49,415 nucleotides of DNA, taken from assembly GCA_045637425.1 (NCBI GenBank), contig JAZTZL010000014.1:1-49415 (forward strand). The letters are read 5' to 3'. Below, piece after piece: positions 35,468 through 43,409 of this stretch. This DNA is from CAJGBR01 sp045637425. Its GTDB lineage: Bacteria > Bacteroidota > Bacteroidia > Bacteroidales > Rikenellaceae. Numbering within the stretch: the first letter of the stretch is position 1; the number at the start of each line of letters is the position of its first letter. The translations under genes and the position numbers were made by a program. The notes beneath the pieces are model-generated. The model ran no database searches. It was not told where the DNA came from and saw only the letters and a program-made list of their open reading frames with translations.

Positions 35468-37002
35468 GAACTTTATTCATAAGACTAATTTTTCTATTTA
35501 TACTCGGAGTATTGTGCAACGAAAATGTCAGTGGCGCAGAGATTAAACTCCCGGAATTCGAAAACGATTCGATTTATAAATCTTTAGTTGAAAAACGTCA
35601 GGAATTCAGAGTAAAGGAGAGCGAACTCAATTTGAAACTCGATTCACTGCGCAACTACTACTCTGCAGCGCCCGATAGCCTGAAAAACATCATCGGCGAA
35701 AAAATCCTCTCCGTGGAAAACGACCTCTATGGAGTACGCGCACAGATAGCCGAAGCTGACCAAAAAATTAATATCGTTGAACAGCAATACCTCATACAGT
35801 CAATCCGCAGCGGAAATAAACAGGATACTGTGCAGACGGCTAATCCTACGCAATCGAATTTCAGAAAGCATCGCGACTTGTTGCGTAACCGATTTTTGTC
35901 GCAAAACCTTCCCGGAGAGGAGTATCGCAAGTTGAGAACTGCACAACAAGCCGAATCATCAGTGAAAGAGCTAGTCGCAGAATTCAAGAAAACCTATCAA
36001 CAACTCGATTCGTTAAGCCGCGAATACCAAACCGTTTCGACTCAAAGCCGTGCAGATTCGCTCTACCGAATATATATGATACTCTCGGAAAGAAGTGCGA
36101 GTCTGGACGATAGTCTGGAAGCAGTGTGGACTCCTTGTTACGACACTAAAATTTATGCGTATAGTTATCTTCTCGACCGAATCAACCGCACCGACGTGCT
36201 CGAGGATATGAACAACAAACTCAACGAGGCGCGTATTGCTTATCAAAGCGAAGATGGCTCACAGCTGCAGTCGCTCAAGTTCGCTACATTGGGCCGTCAG
36301 CGTTCGGTAGTACTGAACTATGAGTTGGCACTGGCTGAGGTTCTCGACCTGACAGAGGCTGCAGACTCGATTCGCGCCGAACTCGAAAATATGCCCGAAA
36401 CATCGAGCCTCGCTCTGAAACACATCGTGCTACAACCATTGGACTTCACTCCATATAGCAGAGTAACTACTACACCAACAGTAATATACAACACTCGCAA
36501 CCCGATTCCGAAACACACCGAACCCGAAGTGGCGCGCGTCTACAAAATATTGCTCGGCACATTCCTGAAGGCACAGCAGGCAACCATTTTCCGAAAGGTT
36601 TCACCGCTGAGTTATGAACGCCTTTCCAATGGCAAATATCGCTACTACGCAGGTTTGTACAAGAATTACGATGAGATGCTGGAGGATATCGAAAAACTGA
36701 AAGCACTCGGTTTCAAACGCCCTGAACCCGTAATCTGGGAAAATGGCGTGTATCGCAATCTTGCCGAAGACTCGGAAAGCAGCTTCCGCGTGGAATTTAC
36801 CTGCCCGGGCGGAGTAATCAGCAATACGATGAAAGCCCTGATAGACGTATTCGCCAAGGATAAAGAAACGTCGAAAATCAATACACCCGAAGGAGTTATG
36901 TATATAATCGGCACTTTTGACACAGAAAATCGTGCTCGCGAGTTGGCCGATGCGCTCAACCGAATGGAGGGCGTGAGTGCAAAAATAACTGAAAACGAAT
37001 AA
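35464..37002 (+). CDS. Secreted coiled-coil protein with C-terminal SPOR-like domains
   Basis: I start at the ATG at 35464, which overlaps the trkH TGA as ATGA; an in-frame GTG six bases earlier is less likely. The 512-residue product has a signal peptide (MRTLFIRLIFLFILGVLC). A long charged helical region follows (about 30-300), with repeated heptad-like Leu spacing and two segments rich in DSLR/DSLYR. Near residues 355-430 and 440-510 the sequence resembles SPOR repeats (KVLLGTFLKAQQATIFRKV-like and the GVMYIIGTFDTENRARELAD stretch). These bind denuded peptidoglycan in other proteins. I cannot name a family; an envelope or division-site role is an inference. Confidence 0.7.
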   Translation: MRTLFIRLIFLFILGVLCNENVSGAEIKLPEFENDSIYKSLVEKRQEFRVKESELNLKLDSLRNYYSAAPDSLKNIIGEKILSVENDLYGVRAQIAEADQKINIVEQQYLIQSIRSGNKQDTVQTANPTQSNFRKHRDLLRNRFLSQNLPGEEYRKLRTAQQAESSVKELVAEFKKTYQQLDSLSREYQTVSTQSRADSLYRIYMILSERSASLDDSLEAVWTPCYDTKIYAYSYLLDRINRTDVLEDMNNKLNEARIAYQSEDGSQLQSLKFATLGRQRSVVLNYELALAEVLDLTEAADSIRAELENMPETSSLALKHIVLQPLDFTPYSRVTTTPTVIYNTRNPIPKHTEPEVARVYKILLGTFLKAQQATIFRKVSPLSYERLSNGKYRYYAGLYKNYDEMLEDIEKLKALGFKRPEPVIWENGVYRNLAEDSESSFRVEFTCPGGVISNTMKALIDVFAKDKETSKINTPEGVMYIIGTFDTENRARELADALNRMEGVSAKITENE

Positions 37003-37010
37003 TTTAGATT

Positions 37011-37871
37011 ATGAAAGTATATAAATATCAGGGTTGCGGAAACGATTTTGTCGTAGTAGACAACCGCGACGGCAGATTTGCTGCAAATAGCAAACAGGTA
37101 ACATTTTTGTGCCACAGACGCTTCGGAGTCGGAGCCGATGGCTTGATGCTGTTGGAAGAGGATTCGGAATGCGATTTCAAGATGAGATACTTCAACTGCG
37201 ACGGTGCCGAATCAACAATGTGCGGCAACGGCGGCAGATGTATAGCTTTATTTGCTCACCATATGGGCATCGGCTCGATGGTAAAGAATTTCAAAGGCAT
37301 TGACGGTATGCACTCTGCTCAGTTGTACAATATCCGAAACAATAGCGCGATGGTCTGCCTCGAAATGAGCAACGTAGCTGAAATAGAAAAGATGGGCGAC
37401 GACCTGTTCCTGAATACCGGATCGCCGCACTATGTACATTTCTGCGCTGAACCCGAAGAGGAAAATATGGTAGAATATGGCCGTTCGGTGCGTTACGGAG
37501 AGGTATTCGCAGCAAAAGGAGGTACTAATGTCGATTTGGTGAAAATTATCGGCGAAGGCGAAATTTATGTGCGTACCTACGAACGCGGAGTAGAAGACGA
37601 AACTCTCTCGTGTGGAACAGGTGTTACTGCAGCAGTAATCGCAGCAGCAATCAAAACCAATAGCCAATGTCGTCGTTGGAAGGTAACTACCCGAGGCGGA
37701 GTGCTGACCGTAGAGTTTGAACTCACTGAAAACGGCGCAGAAAAAATCTACCTCACAGGCAGCGCAGTCAGAGTCCTCGAGGGCGATATCGATTACTATA
37801 GAACAGATAACAAAATAGAAACAAAATCTGAAAGTGGAAAAGTTTGCGGTTGCGGCAGGCACAGCCATTAG
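37011..37871 (+). CDS. dapF: Diaminopimelate epimerase
   Basis: DapF interconverts LL- and meso-diaminopimelate for lysine and peptidoglycan synthesis. The two catalytic cysteines are Cys71 (MCGNGGRC) and Cys201 (LSCGTGVTA), and the N-terminal YQGCGNDFVVVDN is canonical. At 286 residues it is slightly long because about a dozen C-terminal residues (ESGKVCGCGRHSH) are encoded in DNA shared with the next gene. That tail is not conserved sequence and is probably unstructured. The gene begins eight bases after the SPOR-like gene stop. Confidence 0.95.
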   Translation: MKVYKYQGCGNDFVVVDNRDGRFAANSKQVTFLCHRRFGVGADGLMLLEEDSECDFKMRYFNCDGAESTMCGNGGRCIALFAHHMGIGSMVKNFKGIDGMHSAQLYNIRNNSAMVCLEMSNVAEIEKMGDDLFLNTGSPHYVHFCAEPEEENMVEYGRSVRYGEVFAAKGGTNVDLVKIIGEGEIYVRTYERGVEDETLSCGTGVTAAVIAAAIKTNSQCRRWKVTTRGGVLTVEFELTENGAEKIYLTGSAVRVLEGDIDYYRTDNKIETKSESGKVCGCGRHSH

Positions 37872-38637
37872 ATATAACGATTCGCTCAAGGGCGATAAGA
37901 CAGTCGTTTTGTTGCACGGCTACCTCGAGAATCTCGATGTGTGGGAGGAGTGGAGCAAAATGCTGGCTAAACATTGTCGGGTTATTTCACTTGACCTGCC
38001 CGGACACGGAATATCCGAAGTCAAGGGAGAAATCCACACGATGGAATTTTTAGCCGAGACAGCACACGGACTGCTCGAGTCGCTGGGCGTGGAACGCTAT
38101 GCAGTCATCGGCCACTCGATGGGCGGTTACGTAGCAATGGAGATGATGAAAAAATGGCCATCGGCAATTAGTGGTGCGATTTTTCTACATTCACACCCGT
38201 TTGGCGATACGCCCCAACGCGCAGAGGACAGAATGCGTGAAATCGAACTCATTCGCAGCGGCAGAAAAGAGGTATTGGTCAAGATGAATCCTCAACGCAG
38301 ATTCGCAGCCGAAAACTGTAAACGACTGGCGAGCGTGATTGACGAGCTCAAGGAGATGGCGTTTCTCACAGAAGATGAGGGCATTTTAGCCATATTGAGG
38401 GGTATTTCTCAACGAGGCAACTATGTCGAAATGATGTCCAAGACCGAGATTCCGACACTGTTTGTATTCGGCAGCGGCGATTTGATGATTCCACAAGAGG
38501 CTTGCGAGGAGGTTGCAAAGCAATTCCCAGCAGCACAAGTTGTTGTGCTCGACAGTTGTGGACATATGTCATTCATTGAGCAGCCTGAAAAAACACTCGA
38601 GATAGTAACCCAATTCTGCGACAAACTCAATTTTTAG
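37834..38637 (+). CDS. Alpha/beta hydrolase with GTG start overlapping dapF
   Basis: The triad is visible as Ser95 in GHSMGG, Asp216 in FGSGDLM and His244 in SCGHMSF. The oxyanion region is LLHGYLEN and LDLPGHG occupies about 54-60. In this frame a TAG lies at 37816-37818 and no ATG lies between it and the conserved start of the fold. The GTG at 37834 is therefore the only good start codon, giving 267 residues and a 38-base overlap with dapF. The substrate is unknown; relatives include carboxylesterases and MenH-like enzymes. The neighbouring dapF gives no functional hint. Confidence 0.85.
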   Translation: MEKFAVAAGTAIRYNDSLKGDKTVVLLHGYLENLDVWEEWSKMLAKHCRVISLDLPGHGISEVKGEIHTMEFLAETAHGLLESLGVERYAVIGHSMGGYVAMEMMKKWPSAISGAIFLHSHPFGDTPQRAEDRMREIELIRSGRKEVLVKMNPQRRFAAENCKRLASVIDELKEMAFLTEDEGILAILRGISQRGNYVEMMSKTEIPTLFVFGSGDLMIPQEACEEVAKQFPAAQVVVLDSCGHMSFIEQPEKTLEIVTQFCDKLNF

Positions 38638-38666
38638 TACAAAAATATCACATTTTTCAGAAGTGA

Positions 38667-38674
38667 TAACTTTG
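38667..38674 (+). promoter_or_regulatory. -7 box (TAACTTTG) very close to the priA start
   Basis: This is a full TAnnTTTG match that ends only four bases before the priA ATG (38679). The predicted transcript start would fall on or next to the start codon, suggesting a leaderless mRNA or a later start codon. No clear -33 element is present. Confidence 0.45.
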
Positions 38675-38678
38675 CAAT

Positions 38679-40904
38679 ATGGAAAGGTGCTATGTCGACA
38701 TACTGCTACCGCTCGCTGTTGAGGGCTATCTGACATTTGAGGTTCCGAACACACTTACCGACTCGATTGTCAGGGGACAGCGTGTTGTTGTACCCCTTGG
38801 GCATAACAATCTGTACACTGGCGTGGTAGTCGCAGTGCACAACAACCGCCCAAATTGCAAAGTCATTAAACAGATAGTCTCCATCGTCGATACTGACCCC
38901 ATCATAACCGACAGTCTGTTTCAACTCTGGCGGTGGATTTCACAATACTACCTCTGCACCGAAGGCGAAGTGCTGAAGGCTGCAATGTCGCGCGAACTGC
39001 TTCCCAGAGGCAGCGGCTCGCTCGATGTAGAGCCAATAGCCAAGAATCTGCCCGAAGATATATACTGCAACATCACCGATAAAGAGCATATTAGCGATAC
39101 GCTGAAACAACTCGCCCGAGCCAAGCGGCAGGTCAAACTGCTCGAACAGCTGGCAGAGGCAGGCGGAGTTATGCTGCAAAATGAACTGCTGACCGAAACG
39201 GGCAATTCGGCAGCCCTGAAATCTCTTGTAGAAAAGGGACTAATCACGCTCGAGCGCAAGATTAGACAATCGAAATGGGAGTACCGCAGTTGCAATCTGC
39301 CACAACTCTCGACCACTCAACAAGCAGCGTTCGACTCGATAAACACTTGCAGTTCGAACCACAAATGCGCATTGCTGTTCGGAGTCCCAGGCTGTGGCAA
39401 GACCGAGGTGATGATAAACCATATTGCCAAAGAGTTGGAACAGGGCAAAGACGCTCTCTATCTCGTACCCGAAATAACCCTCTCGGTGCATCTTATCTCG
39501 AGATTCGAGCAGCTGTTCGGCGATAGACTAATTGTATGGCACTCGGCTTTAGGCAAAAAGGCTCGCCGAGAGAACTACGCACGAATGGCACGTAAGGAGC
39601 GTGAAGCTTTCATAGTATTAGGCACTCGCTCGGCACTGTTTCTGCCATTCTCGCAACTCGGGTTAGTCTGCGTAGACGAGGAACACGACTCGAGTTATAA
39701 GCAGAGTGACCCGGCTCCGAGATATAACGCACGCGATACGGCTGTAATGTTAGCCCACCAAAACTCTGCCTGCATTGTACTATGTAGCTCGACACCCTCA
39801 ATCGAAAGTTTTCATAATGCCATTTCGGGGAAATATACACTCGTTGAGATGACCGAACGATTCGGCCAGAGTGCACAACCAAAGGTCATTCTGTCGGATA
39901 ACAACGTGGCAGCCAAACGTGGCGAACGAACTACGCAATTCAACAAAATAACCCTCGAATATATTCGCGAAACCCTCGACCGTGGCAGCCAAATACTCAT
40001 ATTCCAAAACAGACGGGGCTACTCATCGTATGCCATTTGTCAGGATTGCGGAAAGGTTGTCTATTGCCCAAACTGCAATGTATCGCTGACACAGCACTCA
40101 GACCAGCTGAGATGTCACTATTGCGGCTACCATCGACCATTCGCTGCGGGGTGTCCCGACTGCTCAGGCAGCCTAAACAATCGCGGGTACGGCACCGAAC
40201 GTATCGAACAGGAACTGAACAAAAATTTTCCTCAGGCTCGCGTGGTGAGAATTGATTCCGACTCGGTATCATCTCTGTCTGACTACAAGAGCAAAATAGA
40301 AACAATAACTCAAGAGAACGGCGCCGATATAATCGTTGGTACACAGATGATTAGCAAAGGATTAGACATAGCCGGAATAGAAACCGTCGTAGTTCTCGAT
40401 GCTGATAGTCTGTTCTTTTCGCCCGACTTTCGCGCTTCGGAGCGCGCCTACCAACTGATAGTGCAAACCGCCGGCCGAGCAGGTCGTCGAAACAGACAGG
40501 GTACGGTGATAATCCAGACTGCGCAGCCCGAAGATGAAGCCATACTGCGAGCAGCCTCGTCGGACTATTACGGTATGTATCAAAGCGAGTGCGCCCAACG
40601 CCACGATTACCACTATCCGCCATTCTGCCGCCTTGTCAGCATCGCGCTATGGGGTGCAGACGAAACGCTGCTCGAGAGTGATGCCGAACGAATCGGGCAC
40701 GACTTGGTGCGCGAATTCGGACAACGCGTATTAGGACCAGAGGCTCCGCCCGTAGACCGAGTGCGCAACCGCCACTGCCGAGTCTTTATGCTGAAGATAG
40801 ACATCGGCAGCGCAGGAAGAGTACACCGCGAAAAATTGGTCAAATTGCTCGAATCGTGGGAACGACTCAAAGTCAAAATCACAATAGACGTAGACCCCGC
40901 ATAA
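38679..40904 (+). CDS. priA: Primosomal replication-restart helicase PriA
   Basis: PriA recognises collapsed forks and reloads the replicative helicase. The order of domains is the 3'-binding domain (about 1-100), winged helix (about 110-205), helicase core with Walker A GVPGCGKT (235-242) and the DEEHD box, then a zinc-binding insertion and the second helicase lobe. The insertion carries the paired cysteines CQDCGKVVYCPNC, CHYCG and CPDC. The QMISKGLDIAGIETVVVLDAD, PDFRASERAYQ and QTAGRAGR motifs are intact. The length of 741 residues is normal. A compact hairpin with a T-run ends the gene at its stop codon. Confidence 0.95.
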   Translation: MERCYVDILLPLAVEGYLTFEVPNTLTDSIVRGQRVVVPLGHNNLYTGVVVAVHNNRPNCKVIKQIVSIVDTDPIITDSLFQLWRWISQYYLCTEGEVLKAAMSRELLPRGSGSLDVEPIAKNLPEDIYCNITDKEHISDTLKQLARAKRQVKLLEQLAEAGGVMLQNELLTETGNSAALKSLVEKGLITLERKIRQSKWEYRSCNLPQLSTTQQAAFDSINTCSSNHKCALLFGVPGCGKTEVMINHIAKELEQGKDALYLVPEITLSVHLISRFEQLFGDRLIVWHSALGKKARRENYARMARKEREAFIVLGTRSALFLPFSQLGLVCVDEEHDSSYKQSDPAPRYNARDTAVMLAHQNSACIVLCSSTPSIESFHNAISGKYTLVEMTERFGQSAQPKVILSDNNVAAKRGERTTQFNKITLEYIRETLDRGSQILIFQNRRGYSSYAICQDCGKVVYCPNCNVSLTQHSDQLRCHYCGYHRPFAAGCPDCSGSLNNRGYGTERIEQELNKNFPQARVVRIDSDSVSSLSDYKSKIETITQENGADIIVGTQMISKGLDIAGIETVVVLDADSLFFSPDFRASERAYQLIVQTAGRAGRRNRQGTVIIQTAQPEDEAILRAASSDYYGMYQSECAQRHDYHYPPFCRLVSIALWGADETLLESDAERIGHDLVREFGQRVLGPEAPPVDRVRNRHCRVFMLKIDIGSAGRVHREKLVKLLESWERLKVKITIDVDPA

Positions 40905-40927
40905 TGCCCCTCAGTGGGCATTTTTTT
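40904..40927 (+). terminator. Intrinsic terminator after priA
   Basis: A 6-bp stem (ATGCCC 40904-40909 with GGGCAT 40916-40921) is followed directly by a run of seven T. It begins on the last base of the priA stop codon. Confidence 0.85.
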
Positions 40928-40936
40928 GTACAAAAA

Positions 40937-40969
40937 TTTGGTTTTTAATAAAAATAATTCATATCTTTG
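40937..40969 (+). promoter_or_regulatory. Complete Bacteroidota promoter (TTTG-N21-TATCTTTG)
   Basis: A -33 TTTG (40937-40940) and a -7 TATCTTTG (40962-40969) are separated by 21 bases, close to the family consensus. The start site should fall near 40976, about 32 bases before the ATG of the AT-rich secreted gene. Confidence 0.75.
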
Positions 40970-41007
40970 CAATAGCTAAAACAGCTCGATTTCTAAAATT
41001 AACAAAA

Positions 41008-41562
41008 ATGAAAAAATTACTATTACTTTTGATTCCTCTCTTTGGAATGTTGACTGTGGAGTCTAATGCTCAAACTATTAACATTTCGTCTCAAGGGAAA
41101 CCTATTCAGTTGGGAGACTCTGTACTTGTTTCTGCTATGTGGTCTCCAGACTTGACTAAATGGGGAGACCTCATATCTACACGCATAATTGGAGTGGAAT
41201 TCAAACAACTTTTTACCCCTACCAACAAATATGCAGCCCACGGACGATTCGCCTTTTTTATATACCCAACTGCGACTATGTGTCTAAAACCAACTTTAAC
41301 TTTGGCAGATAGTACCGAACGGGATATAACAATGTCTGATTACTTAAAAAAGATGTTTACCATAACCGTTTTAGATAAAAATGGAAACGAAATCAGAGAC
41401 TCTCTTTCAAACCAATACAATACACCTTTCAGAATCAGACAAGTCAAAATTGATGATGGCGATTTTACAGAAGCTGTTAATAAAATAACGCCACAAAAGA
41501 GAGGCAATAACAACAAAAAGCAAAAATGGTCTTGGCAATCATTCAAAAACAAATTTTTTTAA
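41008..41562 (+). CDS. AT-rich secreted protein of unknown function (184 residues)
   Basis: The signal peptide MKKLLLLLIPLFGMLTVESN is clear, with probable cleavage after NAQ. The mature part has beta-rich sequence (QLGDSVLVSAMW, RFAFFIYPTATMCLKPTLTL) and a strongly basic end, KRGNNNKKQKWSWQSFKNKFF. Codon use is markedly more A/T-rich than in priA before it and the nitroreductase after it, so it may be a recent acquisition. I do not recognise a domain. It has a strong promoter of its own and is followed immediately by a second small secreted gene. Confidence 0.75.
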   Translation: MKKLLLLLIPLFGMLTVESNAQTINISSQGKPIQLGDSVLVSAMWSPDLTKWGDLISTRIIGVEFKQLFTPTNKYAAHGRFAFFIYPTATMCLKPTLTLADSTERDITMSDYLKKMFTITVLDKNGNEIRDSLSNQYNTPFRIRQVKIDDGDFTEAVNKITPQKRGNNNKKQKWSWQSFKNKFF

Positions 41563-41563
41563 T

Positions 41564-41965
41564 CTGAAAAATTTTAGATTTCTCAAATTGGTCATTGCAA
41601 CAATGACAATTTTATTGAGTACATTTTCTGTAAATGCACAAACTCCAGACAGGAATGTAAGGGCAGAACCACAAGTAATTACAATGGGCCACAACGAACA
41701 AGCTACAGTATCTGTCATAAGCAATGAACAGATACAAGATGTCAGTTATGTAAGAACGCCTCGCCTTGTTAGTATTAACATATTTTACAGAATCATTAAT
41801 TCAATCATTAGTTGGTTTGTAAATATTTTTAGTAATAATGAAGGTCAATCAGGAACAGAAAATGTCGAATTACAAGCAACGACAAATAATAATGGAAATA
41901 TTAACATTTCATTATTTAATATTATTGTAAATGTTAATTCTAACAATAACCAACAGAATCCATAA
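41564..41965 (+). CDS. AT-rich small secreted protein, probable non-ATG start
   Basis: The frame encodes a good signal peptide only if translation begins before the first ATG. From the CTG at 41564, two bases after the upstream stop, it reads (M)KNFRFLKLVIATMTILLSTF with cleavage likely at NAQ. A TTG at 41588 also works partly, while the first ATG (41603) removes the positively charged end. The mature part is Asn-rich, with TTNNNGNINISLF and VNSNNNQQNP at the end, and has one hydrophobic stretch (IINSIISWFVNIF). The function is unknown. The gene is AT-rich like its neighbour, and a sequencing error at the CTG is possible. Confidence 0.6.
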   Translation: MKNFRFLKLVIATMTILLSTFSVNAQTPDRNVRAEPQVITMGHNEQATVSVISNEQIQDVSYVRTPRLVSINIFYRIINSIISWFVNIFSNNEGQSGTENVELQATTNNNGNINISLFNIIVNVNSNNNQQNP

Positions 41966-41994
41966 GACATTTTTTACATTACAATTATTACTAC

Positions 41995-42034
41995 CCGAGG
42001 GACACTCAATAAATGTTCCTCGGTTGTTTTTTTT
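41995..42034 (+). terminator. Intrinsic terminator after the AT-rich gene pair
   Basis: A 10-bp stem with one G-T pair (41995-42004 with 42014-42023) and a 9-base loop are followed by TTG and eight T. Confidence 0.85.
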
Positions 42035-42066
42035 ACACAGAATCGCATTATTTACGAATTTTTCGA

Positions 42067-42074
42067 TACATTTG
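42067..42074 (+). promoter_or_regulatory. -7 box (TACATTTG) for the nitroreductase
   Basis: This is a full TAnnTTTG match 30 bases before the ATG at 42104. The -33 element is not evident. Confidence 0.45.
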
Positions 42075-42103
42075 TAATATCGTTTGTATTATTCGAATGT
42101 GCA

Positions 42104-42841
42104 ATGGATACCATTTTCAAACACAAATCTATTCGCCAATTTAGCGATAGATTGCCCGATAAAAATCTGATTAATAAACTGCTCGAAGCCGCTGTGCGCG
42201 CTTCAAACACCGGCAATATGCAGGTATATTCTATCGTGGTAACTACCGATGAAGTGCTGAGAAAAAAACTCGCCGAGTGTCATTTTAATCAGCCTGCCTC
42301 GAAAGCTCCGCTGCACGTAACATTCTGCGTAGACATAAATCGTTTCTCAAAGTGGTGCCGCCTGCGCGATGCAGAACCCGGTTATGATAACTTTCTGTGG
42401 TTTCTGAGCGGAGCTACAGATGCACTGCTGGCATCTCAGAACTTCTCGCTCGAGGCCGAACACAACGGTCTTGGCATTTGCTACCTGGGCACTTGTTTGT
42501 ACAACGCTCGCAAAATCGGCGAAATACTCAATCTGCCAAAAGGCGTTATACCCGTAGCGTCGGTCGTAGCTGGCTACCCAGATGTAAACCCACAACTTAC
42601 CGATAGATTGCCGCTCGAAGCCGTAGTTCACTACGAAACATACCACGACTACACAGACGATGATATCAACCGTCTATGGGCAGAACGTGAAAATTCTGAC
42701 GAAACCAAACAGCTGCTAGAGATTAACCAATTGCCAAACCTCGCGCAGATATTTACTCAAAAACGATACACCGAAAAGGATAATATTGCAATATCAGAAA
42801 ACCTGATTTCTCTGCTCAAAGAACACGGATTTATCCCCTAA
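42104..42841 (+). CDS. Nitroreductase-family flavoprotein (NfsA-like)
   Basis: This 245-residue member of the FMN nitroreductase fold begins FKHKSIRQFSDR, carrying the FMN-contacting Arg. It includes AAVRASNTGNMQVYSIVV, SLEAEHNGLGICYLGTCLYN and the GYPDVNPQLTDRLPLEAVVH segment that distinguishes NfsA/FRP-type NADPH enzymes. It probably reduces quinones, nitro compounds or flavins with NAD(P)H; the natural substrate is unknown. It is followed by a small PH-like membrane protein 14 bases downstream. Confidence 0.88.
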   Translation: MDTIFKHKSIRQFSDRLPDKNLINKLLEAAVRASNTGNMQVYSIVVTTDEVLRKKLAECHFNQPASKAPLHVTFCVDINRFSKWCRLRDAEPGYDNFLWFLSGATDALLASQNFSLEAEHNGLGICYLGTCLYNARKIGEILNLPKGVIPVASVVAGYPDVNPQLTDRLPLEAVVHYETYHDYTDDDINRLWAERENSDETKQLLEINQLPNLAQIFTQKRYTEKDNIAISENLISLLKEHGFIP

Positions 42842-42855
42842 AATCTGAATTCAAT

Positions 42856-43323
42856 ATGAAACATCGAAAACAATTTCGAGAAATTCAAAGACTCGACCTT
42901 AAGTGGTTGATTATTTCGGCATTGAATCTCGCAGTGCCGCTGGCAATTCTGCTCTATCTGAACAAACCGTTCAATGCAGTAAACATCGTGCTGACTATAT
43001 TACTGCCTTTAACGTTGCTCTATACGTTGTATGCCATAAGGCTCAAAACCATCATAGACCCTCACCGAATCAGAATAAAATTCTTCCCGCTGGCAAATAG
43101 AAATATCTCGTGGGACGATGTGAAGAGTGTTGAGATTGTGAACTACGGATTGACCGGCTGGGGTGTGAGAAAATCACCTAGATGGGGTACAATATACAAT
43201 ACTCGCGGCACGACAGGTTTGCTCGTTGAACTCAAAAACGGCGAGCGTCTTGTCATCGGGACTCAACATTCAGAGGTACTAAGCCGATTCCTGATGAACT
43301 GCATCGAAATAGAAGAGGCCTAA
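42856..43323 (+). CDS. Two-helix membrane protein with a bacterial PH-like domain
   Basis: The 155-residue protein has two helices (about 17-35 and 43-62) followed by a roughly 90-residue beta-rich region. That region includes IDPHRIRIKFFPLANRNISWDD, EIVNYG and GLLVELKNGERLVIGTQHSE. The pattern (short basic start, hairpin of helices, then a strand-rich domain with a conserved W-D-D-V motif) is typical of small bacterial PH-domain membrane proteins (inference). The exact family is not recognised. It probably shares the nitroreductase transcript. Confidence 0.7.
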   Translation: MKHRKQFREIQRLDLKWLIISALNLAVPLAILLYLNKPFNAVNIVLTILLPLTLLYTLYAIRLKTIIDPHRIRIKFFPLANRNISWDDVKSVEIVNYGLTGWGVRKSPRWGTIYNTRGTTGLLVELKNGERLVIGTQHSEVLSRFLMNCIEIEEA

Positions 43324-43371
43324 TTGACCGAAATTATTCGATAAAAAGGCAAAGGTTAAAAAATTTAATCG

Positions 43372-43379
43372 TATATTTG
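43372..43379 (+). promoter_or_regulatory. -7 box (TATATTTG) for purB
   Basis: This is a full TAnnTTTG match 31 bases before the purB ATG (43410). Confidence 0.5.
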
Positions 43380-43409
43380 TCCTTTCAAAACAGATAATTA
43401 ACTCTATAT

